From Lytechinus pictus (lineage: Eukaryota > Echinodermata > Echinoidea > Temnopleuroida > Toxopneustidae), in NCBI RefSeq assembly GCF_037042905.1, contig NC_087257.1, positions 15,350,001-15,414,000 on the forward strand: a stretch of DNA of 64,000 bases. The letters run 5' to 3'. Position 1 is the stretch's first letter; each line of letters begins with the position of its first letter. The position numbers and the translations under genes are program-made. The notes under the pieces are model-generated. The model saw nothing but the letters and a program-made list of their open reading frames with translations. It made no database searches and was not told the origin of the DNA. Shown here piece after piece: positions 35,927 to 49,000 of the stretch.

Positions 35927-36819
35927 TATTACCTGTATACCAAAAATCATCTTGACCTCGACTCGGCTGGACGACTCAGTCAATGATACGACGTCAGTAA
36001 ACAGAAATATTTCTAGCATTGGCCATCTACCAAAAGATTAACCATCAATTTAAACATTACACATCCCTATCTCTAAATAACCTCCATAATAAAAAAAACA
36101 TATAAGTAGTCTAAAACTTTTCAGAGAAATTTGACAACAGAATAGCATGTATTAATTGTATTATTAGTGGAATCATACCTGTACCCATTAGGCTGTGCAA
36201 ACCACTGCACAAATTTCACATATAAACTTTTGTTTGACACGCTCAATACTGGCCCAAAGTATTGTATATAAACTCAAAAGAGAGGCTAGGAAGAGAGGTA
36301 ATGCTAACATGATGACTACCCAATTCTGTATTTCCCATAGAATTTGTACATGGACTATCTAGCTCCAGTAGCAATGGCTTAACTGCAGTATTATGGACCA
36401 TGCAAAGAAAAAAAAAATTGTACCACAGAATATGTATGATTTCGGTTTTCTTATTAGTCTTGGAATAATTTGAGTACATGTATCACAATGTTTATGTCAG
36501 AAATGAACGCAAAAACCACTATATATAAAATGAAAACTTAGATATAAAAAGAAACTCACAGAGAGATGAAAATAAATAGATTCAGGGTAGATAAGAAGCA
36601 CAAAATATAATTGTACAATAAATTTGAAACTATCGTTGCATGCAGAAATATCATGCCAAACTCAATGTATGTAAAGTCTGCAACTTCACACACAATTCAG
36701 ATATTTTCAAAAGAGCTTGGTCTATAAACTTATGATGATACCAGATGATACAAGTTACATATATGTAAGTAAAATTCAAAGGTAACAATTTGAACAAACA
36801 TTATCTTTCATTTTAGGCT

Positions 36820-37574
36820 CCAGGGCCCCGTCTTACAAAGAGTAACATTTGATCCGACCGATCTCAAATATATGGAAATCCATCATTGTCAATTTTTTTC
36901 TTTAGGAAATTTGTTCAATGTCGATTGAAAACAAAGAGAAGCAGAGCTGCCAAGTTGTATTTTGCATTTTCAGTATTCTTATCCCCCCAAATCAGTATTT
37001 TGACCAAAAAAAATCAGTATTTTTACCGTGTGAGATAAATATTTTGTATTTTTCCCCAAAAAAGTGTATTTCATAATAAAATGCTTGGCGCACTCGCCCA
37101 TCACGGCGCTCAAGCTGCATGCAAGCTAAATGTGCACTGCTCTTGCAGATAAAAACAAAAAAAAAACATTGAAACCTGTGTATATCTCAACCTGGTTTTT
37201 ACAAAATAATTGAAAAAAAAACAAGTTACCTGAAATTACATTGATCTAATAACCATATTTGTGTACGTTTTATGAAATAGAGACATATAGAGATGATTTT
37301 TCTCAATAAATTTCGATTTTTTTTTTTTTTTTTTTTTTTTTAAATACAAAAAACGTATTTTTAAAAGAAAAAACGTACTAAATACGGAAAAATCGTACTA
37401 CTTGGCAGCTCTGGAGAAGCATATTGATTTGTCAAGAAAGCAGTGAATGTATGAATATACGTCATTTCTAGAAAACATTTTGAACAAACGTGTATGTTAG
37501 ATGTTGATATTGCTGGCTTTCCATAGTTGCGATTGATCGGATCAATCGCAACTCTTTGTAAGACGGGACTCTGG
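36820..37574. mobile_element. CCAGGGCCCCGTCTTACAAAG MITE, split by a nested MITE
   Basis: Termini CCAGGGCCCCGTCTTACAAA and the complement of TTTGTAAGACGGGACTCTGG. Subterminal GATCNGATCAATCG and CCATAGTTG/GGAAATCC blocks are shared with copies at 43053-43326 and 48156-48408. Removing the nested 36942-37413 insert restores an element of about 280 bp. Confidence 0.75.
36942..37413. mobile_element. Nested MITE, CAGAGCTGCCAAG termini, 6-bp duplication
   Basis: TIRs CAGAGCTGCCAAG and CTTGGCAGCTCTG bound a 472-bp AT-rich insert containing a poly-T run (37316-37342). GAGAAG is repeated at 36936-36941 and 37414-37419. The paralogous copy at 48156-48408 reads AACAAAGAGAAGCATACT (minus strand) without the insert, giving an empty site. 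Confidence 0.85.
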
Positions 37575-38938
37575 TCAAAAGTCAAAGCAGTGTCTTTCCA
37601 ACAGGCAACCCGCAAGCGGCCTTTCATCACCAATCCTCACATTGCATCATAGACAAAATGATGAGGAATGCAAGAAAGCCGCTATGAAAAGACGCATAGT
37701 GCCTTTATTGCAGTTTTCCTGTCAGAAGACGTCACAGATTTTGACAAGATGCCTTTAATAATTTAGCACACATTGAAGAAAGAATATTCTATAATCATAA
37801 CATTTCAAAATAAAATCTCTTTTATCCTATTACAATGCAAGGTTCCAAAATTGAAGAAAGACTAGTATAATTAGCAAAAAAATAGACACCAAATGCATTA
37901 ATTAGTTTTAAAAAATTAATTAGTTTTACAACATATCACATGAATGATTTGCATAGACAATTAGGTATAGTTTGTTGGTCCAAACACATCAATTTGTGCA
38001 ATGATTGAAATTTGATTGGAAATGTATGTGTATTTCGCTGAACGTGCATACATGTACATCATTCATAGCATATGAAATGACAAAATTAAGCAAGGTGTTC
38101 AACTGTTTTCACATGCATGTAATGTGATTGGGGGAGAAATAGCAAAAGAAAATGTACTTGTAATTACTGTGGTAGATATCATTGACACGTGTATTGCACT
38201 TCATAAGCTTTACTAACTCTACATGCAGAAGGCAGTCGTTAATTTTCAACGTTGATTAAAAGACAAATAGAACAAATCATAGGGAGCACTTGTAAGAATT
38301 ACACGCACAAGGTAATTCTGGTACAGTCCCAACATGCCCAAGGCGTAGCCAAGGGCGTCTCGACTGTTTCAGTGTTAACAAATGTGTGAAGTTATTCTAA
38401 TGCTCTAGCACAATGATGTGTATAAAACTAATGTTCTAAAAGATAGCGATGAAGATCCTTCATATTTGATAAGCCTTACAAATATGATCACAGTCATAAG
38501 GACTAGCCAATTTTAATAGCCATTGCAAAATTCTCCTGTTAGCTACAAAATTCTTATCAAATAGAATCCCTCAGTTACATGTATACATAATCCTTGTACA
38601 GTCACCAATCTTTACTAACACACAGGTTTTTGGAATGTCTGTTTAAGTACATCTTATTCATAAATAATTCCATGTCCATGGTATATGAAAGAGTTGTTTT
38701 CATGTCCAAATATGGAAAAAAAATATTATCATCTTTTATGTACAATGTAAAGACACACCTCTCAGTTGCTTCAACGGAACACTATTATCAATATTCCGCT
38801 TAATATACTGGAACAAGTTATTAAAGAACTTTTTCATATTAAATCATTGCATGATTACATATACACACTCCATACCCTGAGGAGCATTCCAACAAGAGTT
38901 TCAAACTAAAATGCTAATTAAAATACATTAGCTTTTGC
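37575..38938. other. Intergenic, nothing recognised
   Basis: AT-rich, no supported gene or repeat. Confidence 0.4.
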
Positions 38939-39058
38939 ATCCTACCAAGTACCCACCAGGGTGGAGAGTGTCAGCGGACGTTAGGCCATGGTGGGACTCG
39001 AACACATGACCCTCTGATTACAACGCAAGAGTCAGAACCACTACACCATGGTGCTTCC
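38939..39058 (-). mobile_element. tRNA-derived SINE, copy A
   Basis: On the minus strand a tRNA-like head has A-box ATGGTGTAGTGGTTCTGA and B-box TGTTCGAGTCCC. A body with CACCCTGGTGGGTACTTGG and TAGGA follows, a core shared with the SINEs at 51659 and 58735. It is not a functional tRNA gene because the cloverleaf is imperfect and the body is fused on. Confidence 0.7.
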
Positions 39059-39491
39059 AAAATTGATAAGGCATGGAGTAGTAAAAGATTCACATAGCTA
39101 CCATTCAACTGAATGATATGATATATTAAGAAAAAAAAATAGAAACACATGTAAATGTATTAATTCATCCCTTATTGGGAAGTTAATTCTACAAATTGAT
39201 TACAATGAGAGCAAAAAAAAAATAGAGAGTTAAAAATAACTCTAGGTTGTTCCAAGGGAGTAGGCCAACAGGGCAATGCTTCGTTGAATGCTACATTGAT
39301 CCAGTAAAACGGCAATGTTTCGTTGCAGAATCAGTTTTCATCTTTCATTTCATAACAGATTCATTTGGTTGCATTTCCTTATACACAAGCTTGGCTGCAT
39401 AACGCACTAGATACTAAAAGGCCATCAGGATTTCAGAATAAAAGCCCTGCACTTTGAAGATGGTTTGGGCCACAAAATAGACCAGGGAATA

Positions 39492-39692
39492 GGTTTCATG
39501 GAATATTTCATCAATGACATTCACCGACTTGCTTGTTACCAGCCAATCAGATGCAAGGATTCGCAGTAGCTTATATCATTTGTCCAAGAAAAAAACGCTT
39601 CATGGAAAGCTTTGTCAATGACTTTCACTAACTAATTTGTTATCAGCCAATAAGCTGCAAAGATGCGCAGTAGCTTATAATATCTCTCTGTG
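39492..39692. repeat. Two-copy ~105-bp tandem duplication
   Basis: TTTCATGGAATATTTCATCA...TTACCAGCCAATCAGATGCA...GCAGTAGCTTATA recurs as TTCATGGAAAGCTTTGTCAA...TTATCAGCCAATAAGCTGCA...GCAGTAGCTTATA. The copies have diverged moderately. It lies in the 3' flank or 3' UTR of the myosin gene. Confidence 0.65.
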
Positions 39693-40096
39693 AAAGTCAC
39701 TGGCAAAACCTACTCAGAAAACGCCGCCAGCTCATAGTGTACAAAAAGTGTTTGACGATTCTCCAAAGACTGCTCACACCTAACATGTACCCAAACAGTA
39801 GTCAGAACTCTGGAAAGAGATTCATCTGATGGGTAAGACTCAAATAAAACAAATTTTCATCTTTTCACGATCAAATTGGTTTTGACCTTGGTCAGCTTTC
39901 GCCTGCTTGTTTCTGCAGGCTGCTTCAGACTAGCGCTGACTTGCCGTAGATAGGGTAGCATCGGTATTGCGGCAGTCGGAGAGTAGTCAGAACTGTTTTA
40001 TGGGATTACTTTTCGGACAAGTTGGTAAGCTTTGGGGCAGGTTACCTGGGCTGGATCAGTATGACAAAGCCTTAAAGGTCTAGGTCAGCAGTACTC

Positions 40097-43000
40097 TCAG
40101 CTCTCAATGCTGGGCCATTGTAGGATGAAGTCATGATGATCTCTTTGGAAGACTGGTTCATCAACACCAGTCGGTTGGACGCGGATCTTCCGCTGCTTCT
40201 TTCCCAGCTGGCACTGCAGGTTGTTGCTGACGATGGTCCGGATCTCTCGTTTACGAGTGCTGGAAAGGGAGGTTATGGAAAGAATGGAAGACATAGACTA
40301 TTATTAACCGTATCATACATCTGAGCAGGGCAACTTTAATATATTATTGCTTGCTTAAGACTGGGATCGAATGGTCGGTCAATAAGTTTCCAATTGTTTA
40401 TCCACGGACCCAATTTATTGCCCGCTCACGAAAGTCAATGAGAAAATGCGTGAAAATGTAGCGGGCAATAAGGCAGAGCTAACATACATTTATTCTACGC
40501 GTCTGTATATGCGTCCTATTGAACCGCGCAATGCTACACGTCATAATGTTTTTCAAGTTGAGACAACGCTGGATACTGCCAAGGCCAGGGATGCGTCATT
40601 TCAATTAAGTCACAATGGTAAAGTTCAAAGGCCCAGTATGACAAAAAGGGTTCCCATTTTTTTAATTTAAAATATGTAAATTTTCATGATTTTTGCTCTA
40701 GATGTCTGATTTGGACAATAATAAGAATATTGACCGGCTTTTCTTTTAGGGAACATGAAATATATTTGACTTGAAATATTGCACTTAAAATATATTGCCC
40801 TCGTCTAACAACACGGGCCAATATGAGTCTATTTTGGGCAATATATTTTATGTTCCACTCAGGCCATTCAATATTACATAATTATCAGGGATGGATCAAG
40901 GATTTACCCCAGGAGAGGGAGCAAATATTTCTGACAAGCAAGCTCCCCCCCCGCAAAAAAAAAATCCTCACAGAGAGGGGGTGAGGGCAAGTAATCCCCC
41001 CCCCTGATATGCCCCAGATTGTTTAAAGCCAACAAATCTGTCTTATATGGTTAATACATGTAAATTCACTTGATCTAATCACAGTTGGTCTTTCCAGAAT
41101 TTCAATACTGATACTGTCAGAAGAATAATTTTTATTTCTTACCGTATCAGCGGTAACATGCCATTATCTCCTCCCACAATTTGTCCGGGCTTTGTTTTAT
41201 AGAATTGGGGTTGTGGTTTCAATTGGGTATTATGTCAGGCTTAGGATTAGGTTTAGGGTAGGGTATAGTGTTTAATCCAGGGTTAAAGTTAGTAATTCGA
41301 GTAGTGTGTGGAATCTATAGCTGAGCAATTGTCGCTGGAGCAAATAAATGTCATGGAACCATTTTAGCATCTCTCTCAAACAGGGCAATTCCTTCAAGTA
41401 TCTACCTGCACAGTTTGATCCCCTATTATGTAGGACCTTTCTGAATTGATTGATATATGTTTTCTAGTTCATTTGAAAGGTTGTAATGGTCTCAAATTAA
41501 ATAGACTTGACAGGTGCACGAGGGAAGGAAGAAAGGATGAAATTGAAGTTGGACCTACAAATAGTTTGATTATTTCATGGGATTGTCCTACAATGAATTT
41601 TACTGTGTGAGAGTAACGAACAAAATTTTGACATTTTTAGTTCACTCACCAAAATCTGATACATGGATTTACAGTTTACCGGACCTTAGTTTTCTGGGCT
41701 TTTTGGAATAGTTTAGGGGCAAATCAGACCTAAGCCTCAATGTTTCTATGGACTTGCTCCTTCATACTTAAATGATTTAGTCACTGTGTATAAGCCAACA
41801 CATAATTTACGTTCACAAAGCATGAATTTATTAGTCGTACCTCAAATATCAACAAAATCTTATGGCGAACGTTCATTTGCTCATGCAGCCCCTGTTTTAT
41901 GGAACAAACTCCCAAAATCCCTGAAAAAGATTGATTCAGTCAATAAATTCAAAACAGGTCTTAAAACATACTTATTTAAATTGTACCTAGCTTCAACAAA
42001 ATGAACTCATCAACACTTCTCTTCCTCTCCTTTGTTTTCTCAAGCACATTGAGACTATTTGTTATGTGTTGTGCGCTATACAAAAACTGACCATTATTAT
42101 TATTATTATTATTTTTCCCTGTACTCACCCCACCCACGTATCTTCCAGGATTCCAACAAGCTCAGGCACTCGGTTCTCTCTGGCATCATTGGTAAGGCAC
42201 ACGACGATGTCATTGTCACCTGATAGATGGACTATGATCAGCTGATCTCTACCGGGGGTCACGCTCACACCCGTTACCTTGAGCGAAATGAAGAATTACG
42301 AAAACATACAGCAAAACATTCTTAAAACAAAGGAAGAATAATTACTTCATTTCTTAAAAAAAAATGGTTTTAAAAGTTGTCAACTTTTAATCGTCTTCTT
42401 GATTTTCATTGGCATATTGTATTACACAATTCCTACATGTAGTAGTATGTCTACTGTAATTTCAATGATTTTATGTACATAACCATTTATCTCTTTATGT
42501 GCCTTGTTGCACATCAGCCCACGCTGAAATAGGTTTACCTTTACCACCACCACCACCATCACCACCACCACTAGCACCACACCCCCTACTCACACTCTTC
42601 AAGAATAACTTAATTTTTTAAAAAATATAATCATCAATTTAGGTACGACAAAGCTATATTTTGTACCTCTGAAACTGGAGTTCCTGGTCTCATGAGTTTA
42701 AAGTTCTTCTTGGGATCCAGTTTGTAGATGAACTGATCGGTGACGACGAGCGCCCTCTCTGCAAACTTATTATGCTTGTTAACCTATGTTACCAAAGTCA
42801 AGAATATAAGACAATAATACAACGAGAGTCCAATCACAAAATAATCTTTTAACCAGGATATGCAGATTAATATGGTATAACAAGAAATTTTAATCAATTC
42901 ATGTGTTCCATTATAAATTTACATACACCAACAACATTCATTATCACATACTTTTCCTGGTGGGTATTTCATAAAGCTGTTCGTAAATTATGAGATATTT

Positions 43001-46000
43001 TTCTAATGACTGTTGACCCTTTATTGGGAACTATATAGAAGCCAATGGAAATAAGGGCCCCGTCTCACAAAGAGTTATGATTGATCTATTCAATCTCAAT
43101 TGTATGGAAATCCATCCATACCATCATTTCATTCCACAGGAAATTTGCATAATCTCCTTAGTAAACAAAGAGAATCACACTGAATCTTCAAGAGAATGAG
43201 TGCATGAATAAACATCGTATCTGGAAAATATTTTGAAAAAATTAGCATTTTAGATGTTGACGTTGCTGACCGTCCATAGTTGTGATTGATTGGATCAATC
43301 GCAACTCTTTGTAAGACGGGGCACTGGTGTGTATTATTTACCACAAGAAAGGATCACCGGTCATTCGTGAAGTCACTTGTAACTTACAAACAGCTTTACG
43401 AAGCACCCACCAGGTTTATATTCACTTGATCTACAAGTAGTTGTTGTTGTTTTAGCTTATACGGCGTGTATCATTCAGTAGTCTACTTCTCAGATAGTCT
43501 TATAGCCGTAAGCTCTTATTCTGAACTCTGGGTCCCGTAACACAAAGGTTAGCGATTAATCGTACGCTTGATTTTCACGATTGATGGAACATTGTAGTCA
43601 ATGGAATCAATCATAGAAAATGTTCTACGATCATTGCTAAGCTTTGTGTTATGGGCTCCTGGTTTAATTAAACTATAGATAGCCAATTGTGACATCTATA
43701 AATAAGTACAAGTTTAATTTGTCAGCGCATTTGGCACTCAAATAACTCATAACTGGGAATAAATACTGAGATGATTCTCTCCAGCATTAAAACATGAGGA
43801 AAGGACTAATTAATTACAGGTAGGAAAAATATAGAGTTAATAATTTCATTTTTTTAATTTTTGGCTTCCCATAATATTGTAACAGAGTTAAATTGGATTT
43901 GAGAATACAGAGCAAATGCCCACATGGTCCAATGTCCACTTTGCCAATCCCTTTGAACGTTGCCAAAAGAAAAAATAATCACAAAATAACAACTCAAGGG
44001 CTTGAGCATGCCTCACATATCGGTAGAATGCACCCGACTGAAGAAATAAATCCTTCCAAGTAATGACCACCACAAATTGAATTTATGTATATGATCTTGG
44101 GAATATAAATACCTTGAGTATTCTTGATGAGAAGAGAACATTGTTGAACCTGTCTTTGGTTTTGAGTTGTCCTATCATCGCTACATATACAGATGATTGG
44201 AAATTCTCATCCATCTGGGAAAGATTAAATGAGAAATAAAATTCAAAACATTCTTATCTCAAATTTAACAGTTTATAATTATCTCAAGTACTGCTAATTC
44301 AGTCTTAGTTACAATCATTTGCAGGTCTGTCAGGAATGCCGAGAGCTGTAATAGCCAAGTGAACAGTTATCAATCAACATTAATCATTTTACTGTCTTTG
44401 CTATTACTTTCTTGTTATTTTGCTTATTTAATTTTCTCTTATAAATTGAAAACTGCATACAGAATTATACAAGGTATTGTTTACTTAACAAGTATTCTCT
44501 TTTATTATTACTGTTATTACTATTGATATAATCATTTCAGTGATTTCAATTTTTTACTTCTCTTTAACCCTAAAATGGCCGGGGGGGGGGGGGGGGGGTT
44601 GAATCAACCCCCCCCTCAACATTTTCTGCGATCATTCCGCCGTGCGAAATTTTTTGACCGCGCCACTCGCAGAGTTTATACTTTTAAGTCTCGCGCATCT
44701 TTTGAGACCAAATTTACGACGCCCGGGTACGCGGTTCCGAAATTACGCAACATTTTGTAAGTGCATGTCAGACCAAAAATTGTTCAAAAAACGTGATTTT
44801 GTGTACAAAGTCAATGCAAATCGAGCTTTCTCATCTTATTCATAAAGATATGATTATTTTTACTTTAAACAGATGAAAGCAATTGATTTTAGCATAATTA
44901 TGCTTCAAAAAGGTTGTGCAATAAATCTGGTGAAAAAAACAAAGAAAAACAAAAGGTTGAAAAACAAGGAAATACATAAGAAATTCATAAAACAATAAAA
45001 TACATAAGAAATTGATTTCCAAACCGAAGTTTTTTTCAATTGCCATTGTTAAAAATGCTACAAAGAATATTTTAACCAAAAATTAGCATTCTAGGAGCTT
45101 TATTTAGTGAATTAGAGCAAAAAGTATGATTTATGCATAAATTAGCATAATTAATTCATATAAAATAAAATCTCATTATTTTGGAAAATTTTACCATACA
45201 GCCTTGTAGATTACATCGCACACTACCAGCGTGCAAATTTTTGCGGCGCTAGCGCGATCGGCGGCCGAGATCTCAGGGGGGTTGAATCAACCCCCCCCCC
45301 CCCCCGGCCACAGAACAGCCAAAAAAGCCCGGCCTAGTTAGGGTTGAACCCCCTCCCCCCAAACCCAGAAAACCCAAAATACAAACTTACAGAGGAGAGA
45401 TAATCTCCCTTCCACCTCCTTTGGTGACCCCAGTTTGACCTTCGACCTGCCAAGGCCGACTGTGCAGCTGACTTTAACCTGACCTCCGGCCATTCTTCTC
45501 TGGGGATGTTCCTTAGGATCTGAGCAGCTATCCATCTAATCAATCACAACAAACATATGCTACAAAATGAATGATGATACATTTGCAAGTGTTCATACAT
45601 GTACAGTGTAGGTGTTCATTTGATGTATTGGTGCTGTATACATAAAAAGTTGAATATTATGATTTTTATTCATTTTGGAAGAACAGTTGATACACGAATA
45701 GCAATTCCACCTTTCCAGAGCACTATCAAATCTTGATTCACATTCTTAAAAGGAAAAAGATTAAAACCTTTTATTTGATATATCATATAATAAATGAAAA
45801 AAAATAATGAGGGACATCACTGACTCGCCCATTTGCTTACCCAATGTGTTCTGCAATTAATTTTAAGAAAAATCTTCATAAATGTCATAAATTTCTTATC
45901 ACATCTGATTTCAATAAAATTGTTAGTAAAGGTTGTGCTTGTTGGATTTTTCTTGTTTTATTCAAATTCAACTTTTGGTGGGGGAGGACTAGGCGTTTGA

Positions 46001-49000
46001 TGACTTGCCTCCTATGTGACTTCTGTAGCAACTTGGAAAGGGGTCTCATCCACCTGTGGGGCTCTGGCCATTCCAGACTCCTCCCATAATCCCTCTTCTG
46101 CTTGACCCGACCAAACGTAGCCTTGACCTTGTTCATGTAGGACCTCCTGACGTAGCGCTTGTAAGCACTCATGATCAGGTAGATGGCTCGCATCTTCTTG
46201 ACTCGCCACCTGGCTAGGGTGCCTCTCCAAAGCTTTCAGGAAAAAGTAAGATGACAATAATATTAAACATAGAGGTCCAACCTCGTATAATGTACGTTTG
46301 AAACCCCTAACATCTTAACCCCCCCCCCAAAAAAAAAAAAAAAACAAGTGAAAGCATCTGTTCTTGGATTCTTCACGAGCTGGACCAAAATTGGTGGATT
46401 GCATTTGACATTTTTTTGGAACTAAGAAAGAAATCTAAATGCAACTATTTTTCTTTGTTTAAAAACAAATAGGACCATATTCTGAAGTACAGTAGGCTAC
46501 AGCCTTACTCTGTGCTAAAATGATGGGAAGCTGAAAATGTCAAAAATTAATTTAGTTATTATAAGACAATTATGAATAATTTGTGAAAAAAAAACTGTAC
46601 CAAGATTTGTGTCACATATGGCTACATGTATCTATAGTTAGCCATTACTTTGGACCAGAATTCAAATGAAACCTGAGCTCAGAAAACAGGCCATAATGGC
46701 TGGAATACCTTCTGCAGGAATGTGGCTAGAGCTGGAAGTAACCTGGTCCTGGCCTCCTCGAGCTGGACTATAGTCCTTGGGGTTCTGATGAAAATCTTTG
46801 TCTTGCCGTACTTGACATCATGGTCCAGCTGGAGTTCATTGACCAGGGTCTCGACCCCGAGCTTGTCATCTCCCCCTCGGAAGTTAGGCCAGGTGTAGCC
46901 TGATAACATCTTATACCTATAAAAGCCAATGAAGATGAGAAAATAATTTTTCAAAAAAACTGAGGTCTTATAAAATCTTACATGGCACAAAAATGGTCTA
47001 TAGGATCCTCCCCATCAAAGGGATAGTTTCACTTTGTGAGCAGCTGATTGAATAATTCTCAAACTAAGACGAATCATATGTATGAGTGCTTGTATTTGTC
47101 CTAAAAAACGCTGAAACAGACCAAAATACAGGATGAAAAACTTTAATTCAGACACAAGTAGCTATTGATTAGGCTGATTTTGATAAACATGCATGCCCAG
47201 TTTTCTCAAATTCAAAAAGAATAGTGAGAATATGTATGGTCACATGATGCTATTTAAACCAATCAGTGCACAGGATTTAATTCATGTAGAATATAATATT
47301 CCATAAATTTCTCCAAGGGTCAATTAAGATCGAGTAGTTATTAAATATTCCATGACAATGAAATGTACATTTCTATCATCCCCTATATCAATCTTGTCTC
47401 AAAGCCATCCCCCCCACATTCCCATTTTAAGCCAAGCTGCAAAATGATAATAAGAGTGAAAAAAGGTGTTTGTTTACAGGGGTTTATTTTCAATATGTCT
47501 TATGCCAATTGTCCAATTGCCAACTCGTCTACTTTCATTTGGTCTTCCATTTCATCTATGACCATTTTGGCTTATAACCAGTTGGTCCACTAGCCAGTCC
47601 ATATACCATTTGGTCTAATTGGACCAAGTGTTAATTGTGGAAAATGAATGAAAATAAAATGGATATTAGACAAAAAGTTGATGGACAGAATGGCATTAGA
47701 CAAAATGAAGGTAGACCATGTGGTGAAAGGAAGAGTTGGCAGTAGACGAATTGGCAATACACCGTTTACAGGTATACCTGTGGCAGAGTATATTCATTGG
47801 CATCACCTCAAACTCATTATTTCCTGTTTTTATGATCATTGCTTTATCTATTCTCCCCTCCCATCTCCTCTGATAAAACAATTTCCACAGCTTTCATCAT
47901 TGCCAACAACAAATATATATTTCTTCGCAGAAATGAGATTACACCTCTCCATAGTCGTAAACAATATAATTTTATAATTGTTCATGTATTGAGAATTGAT
48001 CTTTTTAGTTAATATAGTTCTCTGACAAATAAGATGTACATGTGTACTCATCAATGTCTTGACAAACCCCTTTCACTTCCAAAGGGATGTTTTGTATAAT
48101 CATTTTTATGAAGAAAAGAGTTTTTACATCCATAGATTTCCATAGTTGAGATTGACCAGGGCCCTTACAAAGAGTTACGAAATCACAACTATGGAAAGCC
48201 AGCCATGTCAACATCTAAAATACATGTTTGTTCAAAATATTTTGTAGATTTATTGGTTTCTTGACAATTCAGTATGCTTCTCTTTGTTTTCAAAGGACAT
48301 TGTGAAAATTTCCTATTCAAAGAAAGAATTTTGACATTGTTGGATTTCCATATAGTTTACAATGTAGGTTGATCGGATCAATCGTAACTCCTTGTAAGAT
48401 AGGGCCCAGATCAATCACAACTGTGTAGGACAGGCTCTGGTATATCGGTTCACCAACCTGAGAAGAAATCGTTGGTAGTGCTGTCTGGAAGCGAAGCCTG
48501 CCCTCCTCACACGGACGTTCTCCAACAGTCCCAGATACCTGACTTGATGTAGACACCGTACATCCTCAAAGAGTAGGGGTGATTTCTCCTCGTTGGGTTT
48601 GATGCACCTCACGTAGTATGGCTCCTATAACATCATGGAGAAAGACAATTCAATTCAATTCAAAATTTATTTCCATCAATCAATCATAAAAATACAGGTA
48701 TATACAAATAAGATAAAAACATGGGATTGGGAGCCCCTGGCAGTGTTCATTTAAAAAACTTGTGGGTGGGGCACCACCATGATACAATTAAATACAAATA
48801 AATATAAGACATACATAAAGAGTGAACAACAAATAACATTGAAATACAATTAAAAACAGAGAGAAAAAGAAACAATGGCCTAATGTAGGGGAAATAAACA
48901 AACAAGCTAGAAGTAATAATTTTAAATCATAGTGACCTACAGTGTGCTATTGGCAGGAGATTTTATACTGAGAGAAAAAATTAACTTTCAGAAGTTTTTA

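Larger units (their letters stand above)
40097..45535 (-). other. MYO1D: MYO1D-like TH1 tail exons
   Basis: Five exons encode residues 597-821. Segments matching the MYO1D tail: [91 protein letters not shown], and the C-terminal [10 protein letters not shown]. The many basic residues fit binding to acidic phospholipids. The last intron (42128-40260) holds a LINE fragment. Confidence 0.9.

Noticed and set aside
44846-45080. 79-residue minus-strand frame in the poly-G element
   Set aside because: Phe/Leu-rich AT-biased translation without motif; not a transposase.
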